Below are positions 9,193-16,751 of a stretch of DNA of 64,000 nucleotides, piece after piece. Every line of letters begins with the position of its first letter. Within the stretch, counting starts at the first letter, position 1. The position numbers and the translations under genes are program-made. Below the pieces are notes generated by a model. It was not told the DNA's origin and ran no database searches. It worked only from the letters and a program-made list of their open reading frames with translations. The DNA is taken from assembly GCA_017634595.1 (NCBI GenBank), contig JAGBNC010000016.1, positions 124,001 through 188,000 on the forward strand. The letters run 5' to 3'. The stretch is from Bacteroidales bacterium (GTDB lineage: Bacteria; Bacteroidota; Bacteroidia; Bacteroidales; UBA932).

Positions 9193-9272
9193 AGTTTTAT
9201 AATTTGGATTGTTACGCTATATTTATCCGAAGATCAAGAAAGACAGGGATTAAGATGACGAGAGTATTATGA
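9123..9272 (+). pseudogene. Possible 3' remnant of a membrane protein gene
   Basis: In the third forward frame, overlapping and continuing past the pectate-lyase stop, there are 49 open codons ending in TGA at 9272. They encode a hydrophobic stretch (SAIALLLLSLASLKFY) followed by a basic tail (IRRSRKTGIK). This is the kind of C-terminus seen in polysaccharide polymerases or flippases, neither of which is otherwise found in the visible locus. It has no start codon. The abrupt change of sense from the beta-helix frame to this one near 9123-9130 suggests a recombination junction. The length is short enough that chance cannot be excluded. Confidence 0.3.
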
Positions 9273-9300
9273 ATCAGTAAACACGCGAATCTTTGTTCTA

Positions 9301-10746
9301 ATGAGTTTCATCTCATTTACATTTCCCGCCTTTTTGGCGATTGTCTTCTGTCTGTACTGGTTCGTCTTCGGGCGTAACCTTCGCTGGCAGAATGCATTCG
9401 TCGTCTTGGCTTCCTATGTCTTCTATGGCTGGTGGGACTGGAGGTTCCTTATACTGATCGCGTTTACGACCATTTGCAGCTGGTCAAGCGGCCTGCTGAT
9501 CGGAAGATTCCGGGGCGAGCCACGGAAATCCAGGGCCGTCAGCGTGGCCAATATTGTCCTGAACCTCGGCATCCTTGCCCTTTTCAAGTATTATGACTTC
9601 TTTGCCCAATCTTTTGCCGACGTCTTCCTAGGAGGGCATTCGGATGGACTTCTCCTGCATCTGATCCTTCCGGTAGGAATCAGCTTCTATACCTTCCAGG
9701 CTCTGAGTTATTCCATCGACGTTTATAGGGGCAGGATTGAACCGGTCCCGGACGTCGTGCAGTTCTTTGCCTATGTAAGTTTCTTTCCGCAGCTGGTCGC
9801 CGGGCCTATCGAGCGTGCCACCAACCTGCTTCCGCAGTTCGGTCGGCCCAGGACCTTCGACTACTCCCAGGCCGTGGACGGCCTGAGGCAGATGCTTTGG
9901 GGCTACTTCAAGAAGATTGTTGTCGCGGATTTCTGTGCCGTTTATGTAGATGATGTTTTCGCCCATCCCCAGAGCTTCTCCGGGATGCAGCTGATTGTCG
10001 GCGCCTTTTTCTTCGCTTTCCAGATTTATGGAGATTTCTCCGGTTATTCCGATATAGCAATAGGCTCAGCAAAGCTCTTCGGCATCCGTCTGACGCAGAA
10101 TTTCCGCGTTCCTTATTTCAGCCGGAATATAGCGGAGTTCTGGCGCCGCTGGCACATCTCTCTCATGACCTGGTTCCGGGATTATTTGTATATCCCGCTG
10201 GGCGGGAACAAGGGCTCTAAGGCAAGAGTCATCCGCAATACTTTCATTGTGTTTCTTCTGAGCGGCCTCTGGCACGGAGCGGACTGGACCTACGTGGCAT
10301 GGGGAGGCTACAATGCCTTGTTGTTCCTTCCCCTGATCCTGAGTGGCAGTACGCGAAAGTTTCGGGATGACATCGCTCCGGGACGTCTATTGCCATCCTG
10401 GAAAGACTGCATTCGGATGACGCTCACATTCTTTATGGTGATGCTCGGATGGATCCTGTTCCGTTCAGACACCCTTGCCGATGCAGCTGATTTCTTCATC
10501 AGGATGTGGCAATGGGGACCTGGGGCTGGCCTTGACTTCCTGCTTTCGGGGTCCTTCCTGATCCGGATCGTCTGGATAGCGGTCTTGGTAATCGTGGAAT
10601 GGCTTAACCGTTCAGCGAGTCACGCACTGGCATTGGACGGAGTCCATTCCCGTACGGCGCGCTATGCCATATATATCATCCTCGTTGCACTGATAATGCT
10701 GCTTTCCGACAATACGGCACCTAACTTCATTTACTTCCAGTTTTAA
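9301..10746 (+). CDS. MBOAT family O-acyltransferase (AlgI-like)
   Basis: A 481-residue polytopic inner-membrane protein with about ten hydrophobic segments. It carries the MBOAT hallmarks: EFWRRWHISLMTWFRDYLYIPLGG with His285 and the invariant LSGLWHGADWT with His325, plus FFPQLVAGPIERA and GDFSGYSDIAIG. AlgI-type enzymes pass acetyl or other acyl groups across the membrane to an SGNH partner that modifies exported polysaccharide; the SGNH-like protein at 3396 is the likely partner. The 108-base gap upstream contains the possible remnant ending at 9272. The stop lies three bases from the convergent GH3 stop, with no room for a terminator between them. Confidence 0.93.
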   Translation: MSFISFTFPAFLAIVFCLYWFVFGRNLRWQNAFVVLASYVFYGWWDWRFLILIAFTTICSWSSGLLIGRFRGEPRKSRAVSVANIVLNLGILALFKYYDFFAQSFADVFLGGHSDGLLLHLILPVGISFYTFQALSYSIDVYRGRIEPVPDVVQFFAYVSFFPQLVAGPIERATNLLPQFGRPRTFDYSQAVDGLRQMLWGYFKKIVVADFCAVYVDDVFAHPQSFSGMQLIVGAFFFAFQIYGDFSGYSDIAIGSAKLFGIRLTQNFRVPYFSRNIAEFWRRWHISLMTWFRDYLYIPLGGNKGSKARVIRNTFIVFLLSGLWHGADWTYVAWGGYNALLFLPLILSGSTRKFRDDIAPGRLLPSWKDCIRMTLTFFMVMLGWILFRSDTLADAADFFIRMWQWGPGAGLDFLLSGSFLIRIVWIAVLVIVEWLNRSASHALALDGVHSRTARYAIYIILVALIMLLSDNTAPNFIYFQF

Positions 10747-10749
10747 ATC

Positions 10750-13011
10750 TTACCTGATTTCCAGGGGTAGCGAGCAACGGATGTCCTCTGAGGAGGAGCC
10801 TATAAGTACGGTCCAGGAGCCAGGGTCCACGACCCAGCGGTGAGCCTGGGCGTCGAAGCGGGAGAAAGCGCTGCGGGGTAGGGAAACCGATACCCGGGCG
10901 GTTTCTCCCGCTTTTATTGTGACTTTCTCGAAGCCGCGAAGCTCCTTTGCGGGGCGCTCCACTCCGCCAGCCGGAGGCGCAATGTACACTTGTACCACCT
11001 CGGCACCGTCATACCCTCCTGTGTTGCTGACTTTGACATCTACGGTCAATACAATTTCGCTTCCCGATTCGGTGTCGAAGTTGCCGGCACCTGTCACGGA
11101 ACTCTTGGACAGGCGTGCATCAGCATACGAGAAGCTGGTGTAGCTAAGACCATGTCCGAAGGGGAACAGGACGGGGATGTCCTTGCTTGCATACCAGCGG
11201 TAACCTACAAACACTCCTTCGTCGTAGTACTCCTGCCACCATTTCTTGCCTTCTTCCTGTATGCCGGGGTACTGGCGCTCGGTCTTGAGCGGCCCGTCGG
11301 CAACTGAGCGAGGGAAGGTGAAAGGCAGCCTGCCCGAAGGATTGACAGCCCCCGTGAGCACGTCTGCAAGGGCATGTCCGGTCTCGGAGCCGCCGTACCA
11401 TCCTTGCACTATGGCGTCAACTTTGTCGGCCCAAGGCATGGCTACCGGCGAGCCGGAAATATTCACCACTATCAGCGAAGGGACGGCCTCGGCAAGCGTC
11501 TCTATGACCTCGTCCTGGCCATAGGGGAGTACGATGTCCAGCTTGTCGGTGCTTTCGTTGTCCTGATTGGCGCTCTTGTTGAGGCCCCCTATGAACACCA
11601 CGGCGTCGGCCCTGCGTACCTTGGCCAAAGCGTCCGAGAGCAGCTGCTCAGGGCTTCTCGGGTCCGAAAGGTCCTGGCCTGTATCAACTTTGTTGTACGA
11701 AGTGGATGTGTCTCCTACGTAGGCCCTTTCCCATTCCACGGAAGCATTGGGGAATGCCTCCTGCAGCGCTTCCAGGGGCGTGATTTCGTATTTCGTCTTG
11801 AGGTTGGAGCTGCCTCCGCCCACCACCATTTTCTTGACGGCGTTTTCGCCCAGGACCACCAGCCTGCCGCCGTCGGGTACTTTCAGCGGGAGCGCCCCGC
11901 CGTTCTTGAGCAGGACGGTGCCGGCGGCTGCAATCTTGCGTGCCGCCTCATAGTGCTCCGGAGAATTGAAGCTGCCCCAGTGCGGCTCGGAGCTCATGGA
12001 TGTACGGAAAATGGTGCGCAGGATGCGGCTGGCTTTGTCGTCAAGCTCCTTGGTGCCTGCGCGCCCGTCGGAGAGGCGCTCAAGGTACGGGTCGGCGAGG
12101 TGATAGTTGCGGTAGCTGTCCGATGCGGCACCCCTCAGGCCGTTGGTCCAGGTGCCGTACTCAAGGTCGAGCCCGTTGGCAATGGCCTCGTCGGTGTCGC
12201 GGCAGCCTCCCCAGTCGCTTACCACAACCCCGTCGAAGCCCCATTCCCCCTTGAGAATGTCCAGCAGCAGGCGCTTGTTGTGGCAGTTGAATTGTCCGTT
12301 ATACAGATTGTAGGAGCCCATGACGGCCCATGCTCCGCCGTCCTTCACGGCTGCCTTGAACGCAGGCAGATATATTTCGTACAGGGTGCGGTCGTCCACC
12401 ACCGAATTGGTGGCTGTGCGGCGCGTCTCTTGATTGTTCACTGCAAAGTGTTTTACGCACGCAGCGACTCCGTTCTCCTGGACGCCGCGGACGTAGGGGA
12501 CCACCATTTGCCCGGCAAGGAACGGATCCTCGCCCATGTACTCAAAGTTGCGGCCGTTCAGCGGCGTGCGCGCTATATTGATGCCGGGGCCCAACAGTAT
12601 GTCTTTCTTCCGGTAGCGCGCTTCCTGCCCGATGGAGCGTCCGAACAGGAGGCTCATGTCGCGGTCCCAAGTGGCTGCGAGGCAGGAGAGAGCTGGAAAT
12701 GCAGTACAGGAGTCATTGGTCCATCCTGCCTGGTCCCATTCGTCCCACAGCACCTCGGGACGTATGCCGTGAGGGCCGTCGGTGCACCAGACTTCAGGTA
12801 TGCCGAGCCGTGGCACCCCGGGAGAGGAAAACTTGGACTGGGCATGTGTCATGGCCACTTTTTCCTCCGTGGTCAGGCGCGGGAGTGCGTCGGCCACGCG
12901 CTCTTCCACGCTGTAGCTCCGGTCGAGGTAAACGGGGCCGCCGGCATGGCGGACCTGTGTGGTGCAGGCGGTCAGAAGCACTGCCGCAAGTATCGGGACG
13001 TACTTTTTCAT
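10750..13011 (-). CDS. GH3 family beta-glucosidase-type lipoprotein (BglX-like)
   Basis: About 753 residues from the chosen start ATG at 13011, which overlaps the upstream epimerase stop as ATGA and gives a lipoprotein signal (MKKYVPILAAVLLTAC, lipobox Cys16). The GH3 N-terminal barrel shows DGPHGIR, ARTPLNGRNFEYMGEDP, CVKHFAVNNQE and the nucleophile in VVVSDWGG (about Asp266). The (alpha/beta) sandwich and the C-terminal fibronectin-III-like domain (EVVQVYI, KELRGFEKV) follow. Length and architecture fit BglX-type exo-beta-glycosidases, retained at the periplasm or outer membrane. The lack of a KHFPGHG motif argues against a NagZ-type hexosaminidase. It probably shares an operon with the GlcNAc 2-epimerase. 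Confidence 0.9.
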   Translation of the reverse strand: MKKYVPILAAVLLTACTTQVRHAGGPVYLDRSYSVEERVADALPRLTTEEKVAMTHAQSKFSSPGVPRLGIPEVWCTDGPHGIRPEVLWDEWDQAGWTNDSCTAFPALSCLAATWDRDMSLLFGRSIGQEARYRKKDILLGPGINIARTPLNGRNFEYMGEDPFLAGQMVVPYVRGVQENGVAACVKHFAVNNQETRRTATNSVVDDRTLYEIYLPAFKAAVKDGGAWAVMGSYNLYNGQFNCHNKRLLLDILKGEWGFDGVVVSDWGGCRDTDEAIANGLDLEYGTWTNGLRGAASDSYRNYHLADPYLERLSDGRAGTKELDDKASRILRTIFRTSMSSEPHWGSFNSPEHYEAARKIAAAGTVLLKNGGALPLKVPDGGRLVVLGENAVKKMVVGGGSSNLKTKYEITPLEALQEAFPNASVEWERAYVGDTSTSYNKVDTGQDLSDPRSPEQLLSDALAKVRRADAVVFIGGLNKSANQDNESTDKLDIVLPYGQDEVIETLAEAVPSLIVVNISGSPVAMPWADKVDAIVQGWYGGSETGHALADVLTGAVNPSGRLPFTFPRSVADGPLKTERQYPGIQEEGKKWWQEYYDEGVFVGYRWYASKDIPVLFPFGHGLSYTSFSYADARLSKSSVTGAGNFDTESGSEIVLTVDVKVSNTGGYDGAEVVQVYIAPPAGGVERPAKELRGFEKVTIKAGETARVSVSLPRSAFSRFDAQAHRWVVDPGSWTVLIGSSSEDIRCSLPLEIR

Positions 13012-14195
13012 TTCTGATTGTCTGATATTTCCTGTAGAATGCTGGATATTTGATAGAGACCTCTTGGCACGTGGAAACACCCTTTCCATTTACCGCCTTT
13101 GAGAGGCAGCAGTACCTCGCCCCTGCGGTCCAGGTAGCCGAACCACTCAGGGTAGAGAGGGTCTTTGAAATGTTTCCACAGGTAGTCGTCGAGTTTGAGG
13201 AACCACTCCAGGGCCTTTTGATTCCCCGTAAGGTGGTAGCCCTTGATCATGCATATAGCGGCTTCCAGATGTACCCACCAGAGCTTCTGGTCCCATTCCA
13301 GTTCCTGGGTGGGATGCCCCAGCCTGTCCATGAAATAGAATATTCCGCCGTACTCTTTGTCCCAGCCGTATTCTATGACGTCCAGGGCAATCTTCATGCT
13401 TTTCTCTATTATCTCCGGGCGGCCCAGGCGTGTGCCGAGGTTCATCATGAACCAAAGCGCTTCCAGGTCGTGGCCAGGGTTGACCTTGCGCCCTTCGAAG
13501 CAGTCGAGCAGGGTCCCGTCGGGAGCCAGATTCTCGACCATCACGCCAATCGACGGCTGGTAGAACACGTCGAACACCTCGTGCAGGGCTTCTTCTATGG
13601 TCTTGTCCAGCAGCGCTTTGTCGTCTATGATGGCTTCGATCTCAAGGGCCATGTTGCATATGATCATGGGGAGGGCGAAGTCCTTCATGGGACGGGTCCC
13701 GGGGTAGCCTTTTGCCCAGATCCCCTTGGGGTTGGAGCGGCGCTCAAGGATGCGCTTGAAGGTCTTCTTGGCTGCGTCCGCCCATTTGTCTTCGCCGGTG
13801 GCGATCGCCATCTGTGCAAATGCCATGCAGGCGAAGGTGTTGGAGAAAATGTTGTAGGGTTGTACCAGCGGCCTGCCGTCGCGTGTGAGCGAGAAGTAGA
13901 AATCAAAATTGCCGTCATGGCCGTGCTTCAGCAGGAACTCTGCTCCCTGACGGGCACATTCGAGCCACTCGGGATTCTTCTCCACCTTGTTGTACAACAT
14001 AGCGAACATCCACACTTCCCGTCCCTGCAGCCACACGAATTTATCTGTGTCGAAGACGCTGCCGTCGCGCTCCAGGCAGGTGAAATAACCGCCGAATTCC
14101 GTGTCCTGTGACTTTTCCAGCCAGAACGGGAGGACACTCCCGTAAAGCTCGTCTTTGTAACGTGCCGCCATTGCGGCGAAATCGATTTTCTCCAT
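13008..14195 (-). CDS. N-acylglucosamine 2-epimerase (AGE/renin-binding-protein family)
   Basis: About 395 residues from ATG 14195. It shows the animal/bacterial AGE signature in order: KFVWLQGREVWMF, LTRDGRPLVQPYNIFS, NPGHDLEALW with the catalytic-site histidine, TQELEWDQKLWWVHLEA, PLYPEWFGYLDRRGE, and GCFHVPR near the end with the second histidine. This pattern is closer to GlcNAc/ManNAc 2-epimerase than to cellobiose 2-epimerase. The enzyme interconverts ManNAc and GlcNAc in the cytoplasm, feeding GlcNAc catabolism; Bacteroides use such an epimerase in sialic-acid use. The first gene of a two-gene unit with GH3. It has a -7 box at 14215-14222 and faces an operator shared with other operons. 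Confidence 0.88.
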   Translation of the reverse strand: MEKIDFAAMAARYKDELYGSVLPFWLEKSQDTEFGGYFTCLERDGSVFDTDKFVWLQGREVWMFAMLYNKVEKNPEWLECARQGAEFLLKHGHDGNFDFYFSLTRDGRPLVQPYNIFSNTFACMAFAQMAIATGEDKWADAAKKTFKRILERRSNPKGIWAKGYPGTRPMKDFALPMIICNMALEIEAIIDDKALLDKTIEEALHEVFDVFYQPSIGVMVENLAPDGTLLDCFEGRKVNPGHDLEALWFMMNLGTRLGRPEIIEKSMKIALDVIEYGWDKEYGGIFYFMDRLGHPTQELEWDQKLWWVHLEAAICMIKGYHLTGNQKALEWFLKLDDYLWKHFKDPLYPEWFGYLDRRGEVLLPLKGGKWKGCFHVPRGLYQISSILQEISDNQK

Positions 14196-14214
14196 CTTCA
14201 ATATTTGATTTCTA

Positions 14215-14222
14215 CAAAAATA
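14215..14222 (-). promoter_or_regulatory. Putative -7 box for the epimerase-GH3 operon
   Basis: On the minus strand this reads TATTTTTG, an exact match to the Bacteroidota -7 consensus TAnnTTTG, 19 bases before the epimerase ATG. I see no convincing -33 TTG at the usual distance. The 20-bp tandem operator begins 32 bases upstream of it. Confidence 0.55.
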
Positions 14223-14247
14223 CAATAAATCTGCATAATAAAAATGT

Positions 14248-14255
14248 TAATTTTG
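14248..14255 (+). promoter_or_regulatory. Putative -7 box for the DUF4434-MFS operon
   Basis: TAATTTTG matches TAnnTTTG and lies 27 bases before the chosen ATG at 14283. Its final G is the first base of the tandem operator, so a bound regulator would cover the transcription start. An in-frame ATG at 14244 lies within this promoter and is therefore an unlikely start. Confidence 0.6.
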
Positions 14256-14274
14256 TACCATAGTACACCAAAGT
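14255..14274 (+). promoter_or_regulatory. Tandem 10-bp operator, site 1
   Basis: Reads GTACCATAGT then ACACCAAAGT, two direct repeats with a 10-base period. The same element occurs at 24036-24055 (minus, two identical units ACACCACAGT) and 46797-46816 (minus, GCACCACAGC then ACACCACAGA). All three lie at or just after a -7 box. The shared consensus is RYACCAYAGY followed by ACACCAMAGW. The GntR-family regulator encoded at 26932-27957 is the obvious candidate to bind it (inference). Confidence 0.7.
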
Positions 14275-14282
14275 TGAAGTTT

Positions 14283-15365
14283 ATGGACGACAGAAGAAGT
14301 TTCCTGAAGAAAACGGCGGCAGCCGCTGCGGCAGTGATTGGCGGACCGGCACTGCTTCAGGCTTGCGGCCCCATGGAGGGCTCCGGGGCTGAAGAAGCAT
14401 CCGGCAGCAGGCTGATAGTTCCCAAAGGAGCGGGGCTTCGCATTACCGGCACCTTCCTGGATGAAATCTCCCATGATATTCCGCACCAGAACTGGGGCGA
14501 GAAAGAGTGGGATGCCGATTTTGCCTACATGAAAGCGATAGGCATTGACACCGTGATAGATATACGCTGCGGCTATCGCAAATTCATAACTTATCCCTCT
14601 CCGTATCTGCTCGGCAAGGGCTGCTACATGCCCTCGGTGGACCTGATCGACATGTTCTGCCGCCTGGCCCAGAAGTACGGCATGACTTTCATGCTTGGCC
14701 TGTATGACAGCGGTAAGTTCTGGGATACCAGGAATATGTCCTACGAAGTAGAGGCCAACCGTTTTGTCATCGACGAGGTATGGGAACGCTACGGGAGCCG
14801 CTACAGCAGCTTCGGAGGGTGGTACCTGAGCGGTGAGATAAGCCGCGCCAACCGCAGTGCAATAGAGTCTTTCCGCAAGCTCGGCAGGCAATGCAAGGAG
14901 GTTTCGGGCGGCCTTCCTACGTTTATTTCCCCTTATATCGACGGCAAGAAAGCGGTTAAGGCTGCCGGAAGCGCCCTTACCAAGGAAGAGGCGGTGAGCG
15001 TGGAGCAGCATGAGAGGGAGTGGAATGAGATATTCGACGGGATACACGATTTCGTGGATGCCTGCGCCTTCCAGGACGGCCACATCGATTATGACGAGCT
15101 GGACGCATTCTTCAGCGTCAACAAGAAACTCGCCGACCGCTACGGGATGCAGTGCTGGACCAATGCCGAGACATTCGACCGGGACATGCCCATCAAGTTC
15201 CTGCCTATCAAGTTCGACAAGCTCCGGCTCAAGCTGGAGGCGGCTGCGCGCTGCGGCTATGACAAGGCCATCACCTTTGAGTTTTCCCATTTCATGAGCC
15301 CCCAGTCGGCATATCTTCAGGCGGGTCATTTGTATGACAGATATAAAGAATACTTTGGAATATGA
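14283..15365 (+). CDS. Tat-exported lipoprotein with DUF4434-like TIM barrel
   Basis: 360 residues from ATG 14283, chosen because it gives a clean twin-arginine signal (DRRSFLKK, then a poly-Ala segment) followed by a lipobox (LLQAC), and because the earlier ATG lies inside the promoter. The mature part looks like a DUF4434-type barrel: ITGTFLDEISHDIPHQNWG, IDTVIDIRCGYRK, FMLGLYDSG, GGWYLSGEISR, AFQDGH and CWTNAETFD. The carboxylates in SGEISR and NAETF could be catalytic (inference). The family is predicted to be hydrolase-like, but its substrate is unknown. The stop overlaps the transporter start as ATGA. Tat export implies folding, perhaps with a cofactor, before secretion. Confidence 0.72.
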   Translation: MDDRRSFLKKTAAAAAAVIGGPALLQACGPMEGSGAEEASGSRLIVPKGAGLRITGTFLDEISHDIPHQNWGEKEWDADFAYMKAIGIDTVIDIRCGYRKFITYPSPYLLGKGCYMPSVDLIDMFCRLAQKYGMTFMLGLYDSGKFWDTRNMSYEVEANRFVIDEVWERYGSRYSSFGGWYLSGEISRANRSAIESFRKLGRQCKEVSGGLPTFISPYIDGKKAVKAAGSALTKEEAVSVEQHEREWNEIFDGIHDFVDACAFQDGHIDYDELDAFFSVNKKLADRYGMQCWTNAETFDRDMPIKFLPIKFDKLRLKLEAAARCGYDKAITFEFSHFMSPQSAYLQAGHLYDRYKEYFGI

Positions 15366-16747
15366 GCAGAAAAGTTAATATGGGATACGTGGTATTCCTG
15401 TGTGTGGTGGCCGCGTTGGGCGGTATATTGTTCGGGTACGACACTGCGGTAATATCCGGCACCACTGCGATTGTCAAGCAGCAGTTCGGCCTCTCCACGG
15501 GGCTCGAAGGCTGGTATGTAGGATGCGCCCTGATAGGCTCCATCATAGGCGTGGCGGTGGCCGGTATACTGTCCGACGGCCTTGGACGCAAGAAGACCAT
15601 GCTGATATCGGCCCTGATGTTCAGCATCTCCGCCATCGGCTGCGCAGTGTGTTCCGACTTTACCCAGCTCGTGCTGTTCCGTATAATCGGCGGCTTCGGT
15701 ATAGGCGTGGTGTCCATAGTTTCTCCTATCTATATTTCCGAAGTGGCGGTGCCGGAGAAAAGGGGTACGTTGGTATCGCTGTACCAGCTTGCCATTACTA
15801 TCGGATTTCTGCTGGCGTACCTGGTCAACTATCTCATTCTCAAGGGGGCGGAGCTCGATGCGGCAGATCCGTCGCTTGTTTCGCGCATGATGAACAATGA
15901 GTACTGGCGCGGTATGCTGGGGAGCGAAACGTTCCCCGACCTGCTGTTCCTGATAGTGATATTCTTCATTCCTGAAAGTCCGCGCTGGCTCATAGTTAAG
16001 GGACGCAGTGCTGATGCTACGCGTATCTTGGAGCGCATCTACGGCTCCCCCCAGGAGGCCGCAGCCCAGCTTGAATTGACACGCGCGTCCATAGCGGGAG
16101 AGGTGAAGTCGGAGTGGAAATCCCTTCTGGAACCTGGTATTTTCAAGGCTGTGCTGATAGGCTCCGCCATTGCCATACTTGGCCAGTTCATGGGAGTTAA
16201 CGCAGTGCTGTACTACGGGCCCAAGATATTCATGGACGCAGGATTGAGCGGAGAGGGGTCGCTGCTTTCCACTGTGCTCGTCGGTGTGGTGAACATGCTC
16301 ACCACTGTCATTGCGCTGCTCATTATCGACAAGGTGGGGCGCAAGAAGCTAGTGTGGTGGGGAGTCGGCGGCATGATTGCCTGCCTGCTGATGATAGGGC
16401 TCTATTTTGCCCTGGGCACGCTTCCTACCTGGTTCCTGCTGGTGTTCTTCCTGCTTTATGTGTTCTGCACAGCCATCTCCATCAGCGCAGTAGTGTTCGT
16501 GCTCCTGAGCGAGATGTACCCCAACCGCGTACGCGGCCTGGCCATGTCTGTGGCCGGCCTTGCGCTGTGGGTGGGCACTTACCTGATAGGCCAGCTCACT
16601 CCCTGGATGCTGGAGACGCTCACGCCGGCCGGTACCTTCTTCCTGTTTGCCTTCATGTGCCTTCCATATCTCTTCATCATGTGGAAATGGGTGCCTGAGA
16701 CCACTGGCAAGAGCCTGGAAGAGATTGAGGCATATTGGAAGAAATAG
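15362..16747 (+). CDS. Sugar porter family MFS transporter
   Basis: A 461-residue protein with twelve predicted spans and the sugar-porter signatures: GGILFGYDTAVISG in helix 1, GRKKTM after helix 2, IYISEVAVPEKRG, PESPRWLI before the central loop, GRKKLVWW after helix 8 and PETTGKSLEEIE at the C-terminus. It should import a monosaccharide with protons across the inner membrane. Its start overlaps the DUF4434-like gene stop (ATGA), so the pair is co-translated under the operator at 14255. Neighbouring enzymes point to GlcNAc, ManNAc or a hexose as cargo, but this family does not reveal the substrate by sequence. It ends four bases from the convergent GH89 gene. Confidence 0.9.
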   Translation: MSRKVNMGYVVFLCVVAALGGILFGYDTAVISGTTAIVKQQFGLSTGLEGWYVGCALIGSIIGVAVAGILSDGLGRKKTMLISALMFSISAIGCAVCSDFTQLVLFRIIGGFGIGVVSIVSPIYISEVAVPEKRGTLVSLYQLAITIGFLLAYLVNYLILKGAELDAADPSLVSRMMNNEYWRGMLGSETFPDLLFLIVIFFIPESPRWLIVKGRSADATRILERIYGSPQEAAAQLELTRASIAGEVKSEWKSLLEPGIFKAVLIGSAIAILGQFMGVNAVLYYGPKIFMDAGLSGEGSLLSTVLVGVVNMLTTVIALLIIDKVGRKKLVWWGVGGMIACLLMIGLYFALGTLPTWFLLVFFLLYVFCTAISISAVVFVLLSEMYPNRVRGLAMSVAGLALWVGTYLIGQLTPWMLETLTPAGTFFLFAFMCLPYLFIMWKWVPETTGKSLEEIEAYWKK

Positions 16748-16751
16748 CGGC

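Noticed and set aside
11374-13017. Long plus-strand open frame opposite the GH3 gene
   Set aside because: It is a shadow of the GH3 reading frame: no start context and no recognisable domain. Similar antisense frames opposite the other high-GC genes were also ignored.
14244-14282. Earlier in-frame ATG for the Tat lipoprotein
   Set aside because: It lies in the -7 promoter box and would add 13 residues before a typical twin-arginine signal.
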